Shown here: positions 22,826 through 33,672 of the stretch, in pieces | How the letters are laid out: each line of letters begins with the position of its first letter | How positions within the stretch are numbered: the stretch's first letter is position 1 | Assembly: GCA_027919835.1 (NCBI GenBank) | Contig: JANVFP010000015.1 | Span: 1,218,117-1,282,116, forward strand | Direction of reading: 5' to 3' | Source: Lentinula raphanica | Taxonomy: Eukaryota; Basidiomycota; Agaricomycetes; Agaricales; Omphalotaceae | Length of the DNA: 64,000 nt | Program-made: the position numbers and the translations under genes | The notes under the pieces: model-generated | The model's database searches: none | Told to the model about the DNA's origin: nothing | Seen by the model: the letters and a program-made list of their open reading frames with translations, nothing else

Positions 22826-23654
22826 ATGGCTCGATTCGTTCTTCGAGCTATCCTCGTTCTTGGGCTCATTTCCTCCGGTGTTCTCGCCGCTCCTACTTCA
22901 ATGCCTCGCTCGTCTGTCAAAGTCCAGGATCTCCAATCTTCTGACCCTGCGATTGTTGGCCCGCCCGCGGTTGTCAATGTGCTCGAACCTCGTGGAAACG
23001 GAGCGCACAGTGCCAAATCGCCCCCATCCGACGTGAGTCTCTCCAGTTGCTACCTGTGATCTGCCCTTTGTTGACCGATGATATGTAGAACAGAGTCGAT
23101 AAAAAAAGCCTTGCCATGCTACAGAAACTTTTTCGTGATAATCAACAGGTGGGCATCTCTATTCATCAAAAGTCATTGTCATAATCATAATGTTCTAGAG
23201 GGCAAAAGATATCATGGACCTCGCTAAATATTCGAAATCACTTAGGAATTTGAAGACCATTGTCCTGGACCAGTTTCCTGGATATGTAGCGGTGGGTATT
23301 TCTAGTAATTGTCAAACTGTAGTTTGTCTCATGCTCATTCTATGTGTACCTTCATCCAACAAGACATGCAATCGGTTGATGGAAATAAACAATACCTTGC
23401 AGAAACTTCTGGAGGATGTGGTAGATTGGTCGAGCGAGAATACAACCAATGGCTTTCTCATAAACGCCGTATTACAACCTGGCAACTCGGACGATCGACT
23501 CTCGCGGTTGGTCTCTAAGTTCCTTCACAACAAAGTCCAAGCCTTTCAGGAGCCTGATGAAGTGATCGACCCGCTTTCAAGCCAGCTCGATGCTGTGCTA
23601 AGGGATTACCATAGTATATCTGGGCGGGAGATTCAGAGACAAGGAACGGAGTAG
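22826..23654 (+). CDS. Array gene G: small secreted protein, four exons
   Basis: Exons are 22826-23032, 23089-23148, 23199-23291 and 23364-23654, phase 0, about 216 residues. The signal peptide is MARFVLRAILVLGLISS, then GVLAAP; VLEPRG follows. Introns 2 and 3 have the GTGGGCAT/GTGGGTAT donors typical of G and H. Intron 3 is 72 bp and has no stop, so a retained form would add a hydrophobic 24-residue segment. The last exon ends in DYHSISGREIQRQGTE, matching the last exon of H. No mature Cys in the exon 1 part. The 3' motif variant GGCTGGTACTGTTCTGCTG lies at 23743-23761. Function unknown. Confidence 0.7.
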
Positions 23655-24793
23655 CCTGAGCTGATTCAAGGTACGAGCTACTAGGCTCGATGATCAACGA
23701 ACGAGCGGGGGTTGGGGTTGCTATCAAAGTTGTTGCAAAAACAGGCTGGTACTGTTCTGCTGTGATTTGTATAGTCCTAAATATAGAAAAGATAGTGTGT
23801 CGGCTCGGTGAGAATCGATGAACTCTCATCGACATCCGCAGGTGAGTGTATTTTACAAGTGACGGTATCCTCGCTGACTGACAAGATCATCACAGCCACG
23901 CAAGTAGTCATCGATGTCATCTTCCATCTCTTTCTTCGACACTGACGTACTGTACCTATTTCAATGGTCGTTCAATACATCGTTACCTATAAGTAAATAG
24001 TATGAGGTCGGGGCTTCATAATTCTTGGGTACTTCAAACATCATTGACATGCATAGTAGTCAGTGGTCACTCACATCCACCTAAACTCGCTCTCTCTCTC
24101 GTCAGCTCGATATTGGACTCAGACTGAATGATTGGGCTTAAAGCCTTACTAAACCTCTCGAGAATCGAGTTGCCAAAACGGATTATTGGAGAAGGTCGGG
24201 TGTGGCAACTAATGATGTTTTCTTGTTCATGCGTCCAAGCTTAAAGCAGCGTTCTTTGTCTTGGGATCTTGAGGTTCAACGACTCGTTTTGAATCTGGTC
24301 GTCGTTTGGATTTAACGAGCAGAATGTTCAGAGTCCGCCGAGCGCCTAATGGTAGCATCGAAAGCCCATCTACTACTTCAACTTGAAGAAAGACTCTCAC
24401 CTAAGGCCTCATCGACATCATTCAACCTCATCCAACTTGCGCCTTCGTGTTTTTTTTTCGACGCCATATCCGCCGTCCAGTCAAAACTCCTGGAGACAGC
24501 CTCCGCCGGAAATTCGCAGCGCCTCGCAACTTTGCGCATCATTGGATCAATTTTTCCTTTGTCTGGCTTTTTGGACTCCCGAGTTCCCGATGGGGGGTGT
24601 AAGGGGGTGTACAGCCTTGAAGTTGCTTCGACGCACTTCAGGCTTTTGCCATTTTCGCCTCATGGTGGATACAAGAATCCTGGACAACCATGCTCTGTTT
24701 ATACCGACTAGGAAGGCGGCAGCGGGAGAAATATGAAGGTTGGCCAGTCGATAAAGTCATCCGGTGCTATCAATTTTGTTCCTAGAGACTGAA
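23655..24793. other. Spacer G-H
   Basis: No gene is seen. 24217-24770 duplicates the upstream block of G. Confidence 0.45.
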
Positions 24794-24875
24794 CATCCTC
24801 ACTGATCAAATCATCGCCGCTTGCAATCTCAATATCATGCTATACTAGGCTATGTAGGCAATACGTATATTTAAA
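24794..24875 (+). promoter_or_regulatory. Promoter of array gene H
   Basis: CCTCACTGATCAAATCATCG followed by CCGCTTGCAATC lies at 24797-24828. TATATTTAAAGCCC follows at about 24866, then AGCTGGTCTCCCTCGCAAAT in the leader. Confidence 0.6.
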
Positions 24876-24994
24876 GCCCTACACGAAAGAAATTTCCCCC
24901 TAGCTGGTCTCCCTCGCAAATTCGCAACCAACACACGCTTTGCCCCAAACGTTCAACGCCGCTGTTCCTTTAACATCTACTTACTATTGCTATC

Positions 24995-26481
24995 ATGGTT
25001 CGATTCGATTTTCGAGCTATCTTTATACTTGCTGTCATTTCCTCTGGTGCTCTCGCCGCTCCTACTCCAATACCTCGCGCGTCTGCCATCGAACTTCAAG
25101 TTCAGGATCTTCAATTTTCTGACCCTGCGATTGGTGGCCCACTCGCGATTGTCAACGTACTCGAACCTCGTGGAAACGTAGTGGACTCATCCGACGTGAG
25201 TCTCTCCAGTTTCTACCTATAATCTACCCCTTGTTGACTAAGACCCTTGCCATGCTACAGGAACTCGTTCGTCTTCGTACAGAGGTGGGCATTTCTGTTC
25301 GTCAATGAGTCTGTCTAATTGAATTGTTGTCATAATTATAATATTCTAGAGAAAAAACGCTATCGGGATTCTCGCTAAATATATTGTCGACATTCACCAG
25401 GCGCAGAAGAGACTGGAGGATCCGAGGTATAAATGGGTGGGCATTTCTACTAATAGTCAAACTGTAGTTTGTCTCATATTCATTTCATGTGTACCTTCAA
25501 CCAAAAAGTTGTACAAGAAGTTTGAGATCTCGCTCACTACCTTGAAGACACTTCTGACAGATATGGTTAATTGGTCGATCGAGGATGCAAACGCTCTTTA
25601 CCTAAACGCCATGTTACGCCCTGGTGAAAAGCCTGGTGACTCGGACGATCGACTCTTGAAGTTGGTCAAGAAGATCAGGGAACTCGAAGCTCCTATTGAC
25701 GGAGATACAACCGGAAAGAAGATCGAAGAGATTTTCGAAGAGTGCAAAACTATGGAACTTGAATTCTCTCTGATATCTGGGCGTAAAATAAACTTGGGCA
25801 AGAACATAATCCCGGTGCTGAGGTCGTTCTTGCCACCAGAACAATACCCTGAGGTATAATATCTGATCATTAATTCAGAACCTGTTTTCTACTCATCATC
25901 ATCCTGCTAGAGAGCAGATCTTTCGACACGTATCAATGACCTAGAGAAGGAGGTGGGCATCTAATAATCAATCTAAAATCTGTCTAATAGTTATTCTAGG
26001 ACGTTGAACAAATACCTGAAAAGGCTGCTGCCATAATAAGCAAAGCTCTATCCCTCGAACAATTCAAGTGTCTAGATAAGGAGGTGGGCATTCCTATCTA
26101 CTACTATTCATTAATCTGAATTCATGGCTGATGATCGTCACTTCACCCAACAAGACCTCCAGTGAGTTGATTGGAATCACGGCTACCTTCCACCATTTGT
26201 TGTGGGATATGGAACTGTGGCAAAGTAAGACCGAGCAGAGTGCTCGGTTGTGCATAGCAATGAAGAAACCCGGTCCGACCAGTCGAGATCGATGTGCGGA
26301 GTTTGAGGACAACCTCCATGAGAAGCTCTTGGAGCCGCTTTCAGATGCCAGCTGCAAAGACCCCTCGGGGGCTCGTAATATGGTCGAAGAGCTTTCAAAA
26401 GAGCTCCATGTTATGCTAACGGAATACCATAGTATATCTGGACGGAAGATTCCGAGACAAGGAACATTGATTACAATTTGA
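24995..26481 (+). CDS. Array gene H: secreted protein with duplicated C-terminal modules, up to seven exons
   Basis: Exons are 24995-25195, 25261-25284, 25350-25436, 25509-25853, 25911-25952, 26000-26083 and 26155-26481, every one a multiple of three. The signal peptide is MVRFDFRAIFILAVISS...ALAAP; VLEPRG follows. Exon 4 and exon 7 are diverged copies of the same terminal module: both carry the ISGRK word, and exon 7 ends close to the end of G (EYHSISGRKIPRQGT). If intron 4 (donor GTATAA) is not spliced, the protein ends after exon 4 at 25859. The following exons stay open, phase 0 and flanked by the G/H type GTGGGCAT donors, so the longer form of about 369 residues is preferred. The 3' motif lies at 26537-26570. 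Function unknown. Confidence 0.62.
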
Positions 26482-26619
26482 TTACTAGGCTCGATGGAAG
26501 GAGCGGGGGTTGGGGTTGCTATCAAAGTTGTTGGAGAATAGGCTGGTACCGTTCTGCTGCGATTTGTATCGTCGTAAATATGGAAAAAAAAACAGAAGTC
26601 GAGGCTGATACGCTCTAAG

Positions 26620-26900
26620 TATGTGTGATCCAGGACAAGAATTTGAGTTTTCAAAGAGTGAGACTTGGAACGGTCAACAAAGCTCGAAACTCCTATTGAC
26701 GGAAAACCAACCCGAAAGAAGATCGAAGAGATTTTGAAAGAGTACGAGAAGATTGAATTCTCTAGCATATCTGGGCTTCCAATCCATGAATGCAGAGAGA
26801 AGGAATGTCGGGTCAACAATAGGAGCCGGGGGGCTGGGGTTGGTTGGAGAATGGGCTGGTACCATTCTGCTGTGATTTGTATTGTTGTAAATCGAAATAA
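26620..26900 (+). pseudogene. Third partial copy of the H terminal module with its own 3' motif
   Basis: A frame reading LETPIDGKPTRKKIEEILKE then EKIEFSSISG matches exon 4 of H (LEAPIDGDTTGKKIEEIFEE...SLISG). It is followed by GGGGCTGGGGTTGG and the 3' motif GGCTGGTACCATTCTGCTG (26854-26872). The 3' end of the unit has been copied once more behind H, without signal peptide or promoter. Confidence 0.6.
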
Positions 26901-27240
26901 CTATAAGGTCATCGACCGGTGAGCGAATCATTGGGCTCTATTGGGCTAGTAAGAATATCATTGAATTTTCAAAAATGTCGTATTTGGCAGCTGGTGGTGT
27001 TTTCTTGTTCATTTATTCAACACATGAACGATCCTTGTCTTGTGGTCTTGAGGTTCAACAGGGTTCAAGCTGGTTCGGTTTTGTTAGACGACCAAAAGGC
27101 TGCATTAATCTCGTTCCCAGATGTTTTACAACGCGTTCTGTACCGTGGTGCAGAAAAAAAATACAAATGTAAACATTTGAACAAACAAAAAAACAAACAC
27201 CGTGTTGCATTGTAAAACATCTGGTGCATTTCGTAATCAA
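26901..27240. other. Right edge of the array with a small hairpin
   Basis: 27000-27060 starts the G/H upstream block again (GTGGTCTTGAGGTTCAACA) and then breaks off. An inverted repeat (AGATGTTTTACAA against TTGTAAAACATCT) spans about 27119-27222, a small fold-back insertion or relic that probably ended the block. Confidence 0.45.
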
Positions 27241-27743
27241 GGGGGCGCCAGGACCCCTGATAATACAGTCAGAGGAGAAGTACCCAAAAGGCTAAATTTG
27301 GGAAAATTTTTGACGGAAGTACGGTACAAAGGGCTAAATTTTGGCATAATTTCCAATAATTCTCCGGTGCCCTAAAGAGCCAAAAAGTAGTTGACCCAGT
27401 CAAAGTACAATCCAGGAGGGCAAATTCTGAGGATCTGGGGACATTCTGGTGGTATTTTACAGCTGCTTGCAGCCACCATCTCTATTAACTCAGTAGGGCA
27501 CTCTGGCAGCAGAAATAGTGAATTCTGATGCTCCCCAAACACTTCAGGAAGCTCTGAATGCGGTGGTAAGCACAGAGAAAATTTGAAAAGTACAGTACTA
27601 AAAAGGGCAAAATTTGAGCACAAAATTTGAGGTCCTGTGAAAAGGGCAAATTATGGGCATTTTCTGGTCAAGAAAAAAGGGCCAAATATGGGTATCGCCG
27701 GTACTGAACCTCTTACCGCATTATCAGGGGTCCTGGGGCGCCT
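27241..27743. mobile_element. MITE-like TIR element, about 500 bp
   Basis: The left end GGCGCCAGGACCCCTGATAA and the right end, read inward on the other strand as GGCGCCCCAGGACCCCTGAT, form an inverted repeat that continues with mismatches for about 40 bp. Inside are five or more copies of an AAGGGC(T/A)AAATTT-like word. There is no coding capacity. A target duplication is not clear. Confidence 0.65.
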
Positions 27744-29294
27744 CGATACACAGCCACCGTGACATTCGCGTTACTCGGCAGTTTTCCCTGGTTTTCCCAT
27801 CCAATATGTAGTGAAAGAAACACCAAGTTGCATACTTACTGAAGTTCATACATGTTCAAAAAGGCTCTCTGCCATGTCTTTCAAGCATACAGTAGCCCAA
27901 GAGAAAACTGAGTGCAATTTATGGCATGCATTGAGTCTGAAATGTCAATAATCTCTGTTAAACCATCCAAGTACAGTGATTTCTAGCTTTTCTATAATCA
28001 TTCATAGTCCCTCTCATGTCCTTACAGCTTGTACTATCTAGTAGCCACCTACAGACCATGAATAGCCAGGCTTGAGCTTGATAGCTGAATTTTGTGTGAT
28101 TGAGGTCGAAATAACTCAAGAAGTGCAATTGAGAACGGAATACAAGACGAAAGCAGTCACATCAGTCACAAATGGGTGACTGACGTGATGCGGACCAAGT
28201 GAGCGGAACCCAGTGGATCCAGCTCCAAAACAATCGGACGTCGAGCGGGCAATCGACGGCGGCGGGAACAAATGCACCCAACAACGGAAACAAAAGAAGA
28301 CATACACACAATGATGAGCAAGGGTTGAAAAAAGAGGAAAGAAAGAGCAGTAAAATACGAGATAACTTTTCCAAGCTCGCTGCTCAACGTCACTGTGTTT
28401 TCTGTAACTACTCGAGAATGCGCACGCTATGCAGAAAAAAATTAAATGAATGATCGAAAGAAATGCCACACTCACATTCAAGTTAGAGAGTCCATGTTGC
28501 TGGAGGGTGTTCAGGTTGGAGAATGGGTTGTACTAACGGGATATACTAGTGAAGTTGGATAGAAGAGAGAGGTCAGGAGGCTATTGAGCTTCGTCGAGCT
28601 TCAACTGAGTACTGAGTTGAGTATTGATGCCAGGGTTGAATGAATCAGCGCGCTGGGACAAGGATATATCATAACGTTGTTGAGTAATGCTACTAAACGA
28701 CGGAGACCTGTATCGTCTTCTTTGTATATGTGAAGACGTCTTTTTTAACTGCTGAACCCTGGTTGATTCGTCTGTTCACCAAAAATGCCTAGCTTGAAAA
28801 AACTGCAAAATGATGAGGACCAGAAAATAAGACAATGTTGATGGAGCGCCCAAAATCTATACATGAAAAGGTGTTCACTTATTGACTTGCATTCTGAGGT
28901 TCTCAAATGATGAATAACAGGGCTCTATCATATCGTCCATTCCATATTCTTCTAGTTACATTGTGCATACAGATTACATCGGAAAGCAGACACATCCATT
29001 ATTCTTCGCTATTGGAATCAGTAAGCTCAATCAGACCGAGATCCACTGAGACTGGATGTAATGGTTTGCGCATTGTGCCTAGTAGAGTAGAGCTAAGGCT
29101 TGAGCCTGCGCTGAGCTCACGCTCCAGTATGGTGTGTTGCTCATAACTCCCTGAATTCAGAATTGAACTTCGCATGCAACCAACAATGAAGGTGATGCTA
29201 GAGGAATCGCTTATCTGAGGGCATGGTGACCTTACGTTCCACATGAAATTGATAAGATGGAGCAGATCCTATACACTAAGGCGTCAAGCGAGAA
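27744..29294. other. Region without a supported gene
   Basis: Several open frames exist near 28116-28481 on both strands, but none has domain character or a splice context. The strand cannot be decided, so they are left out. 29100-29290 is the 3' flank of the nuclease gene. Confidence 0.35.
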
Positions 29295-31032
29295 TCAGAA
29301 AAATGCGAAGAGCCGGTGCCAACCAATTCTTTCATTCAAACCGGTAATCTTCTCCGTTTGCTGCAAAGCTACAGCAATCATTGCGGCAGGGACGTCAATT
29401 CTCCGCGTGGATTCAGTTTGAATTTCCTGCCCAATATCCATCACTTTGAGAAAGAAATCTGTTGTGAATGTCACTGATATTCTGTTGTGTATGCCCATGC
29501 CTCGAAATTTTAGAGAGTTTCTGTTGCAAACTATAGTCGAAAGTGTAGGCGCATACAGATTTCCATGCCTGTCTCTATCCAATTCACGTTGCAGCCGCGG
29601 TGCGAGAATTTTGCCATTTTCTTCCCGAAGATGAAGAAACTTCTAAAAAAGGCATATACAATGAACACGAATCATGCAAAGTCCAGACTGAATGTAAAGG
29701 GCTTACAGAACTTAGCATACGGATAATGACCGCTGGCCAGAGTTCGTTGTGAAACCTGCAGAATACAGTTTCGGAAGGCCAGCCAAGATCACAACAGAAA
29801 GCCGTAATTTCAGTGACGTTGGGGATGCGAGGCGGCCATCTCGATGCATTCGGAGCTTTAGAAGGGTCGTAGTAGCGAGTCCAGCTGGTGATGGGCTCTA
29901 GAAAGGCAGAAAGGGTTGGGAGATCTTGGAGTGATGGGAATTTGGATGCCCGGAGCACGTTTGCCCTATGAGTACTGCGAGACTTGAGTTTCTGATGAGG
30001 GTTATATTCTAGCTCAGTGGCCATGCCTTCATTGATCTTTGCAAATGCATCTGCGAGTTGGACTGGCATTGTCGAATAAGAGGAGTAAGCATTGAGGAGA
30101 TTTTCACCATATCCACATTTGGCAAGGCCGACTGCAGTTTCGGGGCCAATCCCGTTCACTCCATCGCCGTAATCGCTTCTCAAGAATAGGGAGATCAAGA
30201 CAACGCCAGCATGCGAAATCTCTAGCTCCGATTCAATGCTTTCAGTGCTGTACATGGATATTTGTTCAAAATCCTTGAAACTTCGTGGTTTATGTTCACT
30301 AGAGATTCAATAAGTATCAGGAAAGAGTAGCCAATATAATGCATACATACAGATAAACAGGTCGAAAGATTCGGGGAGCTCCAAATGGGAGGAGGTCGCT
30401 ATCTTTGGTTAACACAGCGTGGATGAGCCCCCTTTTGCACATTTCTGCCAACTCAGCATCGGCTTCGGCTGGAGCCTGAATGGATGAGTGTCAGTAGCGT
30501 ACTACAGTAGTGATCCTGTGTATTATTATACATACAGTATGGGCATAGAAACCAAACGCCTCTATCAAAGTCCGGGCTTGTGTATAGTGATTTGGTTCCC
30601 TAGTATTGACCCGATGGCCTCGTTTGACTTTCAAGCGCTCCTTGCCGTCATAAACAAAGATACAATGGATGCCGGCTTGTGATAGATAACACAAGAATTT
30701 GAAGAGCTGGGAAAGGGCAGATGTATTGGTGTGCATTTGTTTTACCGCCATTTCAGCCGCATAGAAACTGTCAAGGAAGATGCTAGGTGACCGGGTTACT
30801 GAATATTAGTGGATACATCAACAGAGAGTATGCTCTGGCTCACCTGATGTCTACACCAATTGTCATTGTTCGAGAGCCATAATGGTCTTCAATGAATCCA
30901 TGTTCGACCGCAAAATTTTTTAATTGAATGATGACTGAACTGCTGTCGACGAGCTGACCAGAGTGATACATTGAACATTGATTGAAGAGCAAGATTTGAG
31001 AAACATACAGGCCAGAGGTTTTTAATTCCCAT
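29295..31032 (-). CDS. XPG/GEN1-like structure-specific nuclease (PIN-domain family), six exons
   Basis: On the - strand exons are 31032-31009, 30953-30844, 30782-30536, 30475-30351, 30298-29707 and 29642-29295, with introns of 52-64 bp, giving about 481 residues. The protein opens MGIKNLWP, the XPG N-terminal signature. GVDISIFLDSF supplies the first metal-binding Asp and FVYDGKERLKVKRG follows. The I-region is APAEADAELAEMCKRGL then TKDSDLLPFG, with the acidic cluster that coordinates the catalytic metals. RSDYGDGVNGIGPETA is the helix-hairpin-helix that holds duplex DNA. The C-terminal half (SETVFCRFHNELWP) resembles GEN1-type proteins. Family members cut flap or branched DNA in the nucleus. 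PIN-like copies are very numerous in Agaricomycetes, so this may be an accessory paralog. No lesion is seen. Confidence 0.82.
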
Positions 31033-31973
31033 AATATGCAGAAGGTAAGTCAAAAGGTAACAGCGATAAATAGGGGTGTTGATAAACAGTACCAAATCTA
31101 CTCTAACCAAGGCTATGTTTCCGAAATGGCATCTGGAAAGGTGTAACTGAGCTAGATATGAGAGCTGCGCTGCTCACAGAACCAGAATCAGAGCTATTGG
31201 ATGAAGGAGATTTGAATGAGGAGGGAGTTGAAACAGAAGTAGAACCAGAAGGAGGAAGGTTGCCATAAGGTTGCCGTCTTGTGAAATGCAGGAGCCCGGC
31301 GGTCAAGAGATATTGTGTACATGAGTCATTAGCTAAGTTGGTGTATAAGAAAGCCAAGAGAAACGAGTAGAGAAAATATAGAGTTGGCTAGTTGGGCCGA
31401 AAAGATAGACGGTGGATGTTGGATACTGTGAGCTTGAGCAGAACAGAATCGGCTGGTATAGGGACAGCGGGGAATGACGCGAAGTGATTTGACGCAAGAC
31501 ATTTTGGCCGAATAGGTCAAGTTCGACTGTGCTCGCGAGGATCAGAATAGCATGGGAGTGAGAAGACAAAAACGCACCACCTTGTCCATCCGATATGGCA
31601 CGTTGTCCATGTCGTAACTGCCTCTGTTCACCAAATGCACTGGTCGCCCATCTGCCATCACTGGCAGGGAACCAATATATGCCATCTGTGAAAGGCTTTG
31701 TAATATATTTAATTTTACTGATTATTTTACACAGGGAAAATAATTAATATTACATTTACAATAACATCTGCAAAAGAATAAATTATATGGCACATATAAC
31801 GGCCGAGAAATTTCCGTAAAAATGGGTAATATATTCGAAGATATATTTTAGATTTTTCAGCATTTTTTTCCGACTTTATAGTGTATATTTGACCCCAGTA
31901 AAATATTATATTTTACAAAAGCATTTTGCATGGGAAAAAGAGTATATATCACAGCTGCAAAAAGCAACGGGCG
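31033..31973. other. 5' flank of the nuclease gene and spacer to the recombinase relic
   Basis: 31103-31357 on the - strand has an open Ser-rich frame upstream of the nuclease start. It is not clearly joined to it and may be leader sequence. 31690-31920 is AT-rich with no feature. Confidence 0.3.
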
Positions 31974-33213
31974 ATGATCGGCGCCACAGTCAACCTCGAC
32001 GGAAACCCAATACCAGCAGGAACAGAACGATCAACCTACACACATGCTCAAAAGATGCGGGCAGCTGCCACATTTGGCTTCGGCCGCATACACGGATTAG
32101 GAATGCAGGCCTGGCATGTCAGTGAACTCACAGGGAAGATGCTCAGTAATCCTTCAGTTTCCGAAACTGTTTCGACATATATGCTCAGTCTTCGTTGTCG
32201 AAAAGTAAGCTCGAACATAACTGTGAATTATCATTCACACCTGACAATGTGAATATTAGACCCAAGCAGGGGACACACCAACAAGTGCCTGTGCAGTCTC
32301 CTCTGTAAGTATTAACCCCTGCATTCTGTTTACAGCTCAGACTGTTATTTAGGGATTGCTCAAAGACCTATACCATTTCAATAACCTCCCAGAACAAACC
32401 AACTTTACCATTCCTGAACCTTCGGAGCCATCTTCTCAGTCTTCACTCAAAGGCAACAAAGGCAAGCTAGGCCCCTTGGCTCGGGCCCTCTTGACTCTTG
32501 GCTATGTTCTTGCATTCTGTGGATTGCTCCATATCGATGAGCTATTGAAGATCCAACTACACGATATCTCGGTCAATGTTGACGGCGCTAATACTCAACG
32601 GACAAAGATTTCCCTTCAACTCCCTTTCCGGAAAACAAGCCAGTTCGGAGGTCCATACATAACGACACTCTAGCTATGTAGTTTAACATTCAGTCAATTA
32701 GATATCAAGCCTTTTGTATTTTGGGAACTGCCTGAGGAGTACGAACATATTTGTGTTGTTCATGCTCTCGCCAGGTGGATCGCACTCACAAACCTAAAGA
32801 ATGGCTTTCTGTTTTGAAGAATTCAGTCACAGAATCGCATTGCTGAAGAAAATGCACCCCTGGTATTCCTTATCGCCTACATTGTGACGTTACTGAACTA
32901 TTCTCAAACTTCTGAATATTTTCTTGAAATGTTTTGTAACAATTTGCTCAATATTGGTGTTGATTATCTCCCGTATGGGACTCATTCATTTCGTCGTGGG
33001 GGCTGCCAATGGCTGTCAGTGGAACGTCGATGGCCATTACGCCAAATCTGTGAATGGGGTGGTTGGAGTCAAGAATTCACGCACTTAACCATTGTTAAGT
33101 ATCTCATATCATGGAACGACAATCCCCATGTTGACCGAGATAATTTTTTCAATTTGGACCGTGCACCTGCTACCATCTGTCCTACTTGTAATCGGTCATG
33201 TCATTGTGCTTAG
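31974..33213 (+). pseudogene. Tyrosine recombinase (DNA breaking-rejoining enzyme) with damaged active site
   Basis: Spliced exons are 31974-32204, 32260-32304, 32353-32650 and 32702-33213; the true start is uncertain. The N-terminal SAM-like part carries HAQKMRAAATFGFGRIHGLG and NPSVSETVSTYM, typical of the recombinase family scattered through Agaricomycete genomes. The catalytic part has FCGLLHIDELLKIQ, then THSFRRGGCQWL (the HxxR box), CEWGGWS and a Tyr in VKYLISW. The position normally held by the first catalytic Arg is His (CAT at 32530-32532). A TGA stop interrupts exon 4 at 32815-32817. Both changes fit C-to-T loss at CpG. The C-terminus ends in a Cys-rich CPTCNRSCHC. It is probably an inactive remnant of a mobile or domesticated recombinase. 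Confidence 0.72.
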
Positions 33214-33272
33214 AACAGTAGTCAATTATTAGAACTAGTATGAGTATGATAGCCTATTGGATACAAGAGATA

Positions 33273-33640
33273 TTAAGAATGTTTCGACAATTCTTCGAGG
33301 TACCGACAAGCAATAGCTGATTGAGCAGTGAGCTTTACCCCTCGGTTGTTCACAAAGATCTTCCCAAATTGGTCTCCATACTCAGCCTTTGTGCGTTCGA
33401 CCAACTGCTGCTCTTGTTTGTCTCGTATAACACGAAGCCAGTTAGCAATGGTGCTCCAAGGGAGCCGGTCATTACCAACAGAAAACTCTTGCCAAAAGGG
33501 CTCTGGGCCTCTTTCATAATAGTGTTCAGCAACATACCGTATTTGGTCTATGAGTATTTTGGCCATGCAGAGGTAATGAAAGACTTACCCTCCATTCAGT
33601 CCAGGACTTTTTCAGCCGCGACCATATGGTAGAACCCTTT
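33273..33640 (-). pseudogene. Unrecognised gene fragment cut near the fold-back element
   Basis: A - strand exon reads PFWQEFSVGNDRLPWSTI then VERTKAEYGDQFGKIFVNNR and ends at a stop at 33273. It has the look of real coding sequence and a likely intron acceptor near 33512. Upstream there is a stop, and the sequence is lost near the element that starts at 33673. No family is recognised. Confidence 0.4.
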
Positions 33641-33672
33641 CTACCACGAAAAACCTCCTGCCAGTATCGGCC

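Noticed and set aside
28116..28481. Hydrophobic - strand frame of 121 codons and a + strand frame opposite it
   Set aside because: No splice context, no recognised domain, and the two strands compete. Neither can be preferred.
32815..32817. Reading the TGA in the recombinase as an intron
   Set aside because: No GT-AG pair around it keeps the frame, and the flanking codons continue the family pattern, so a stop mutation is simpler.
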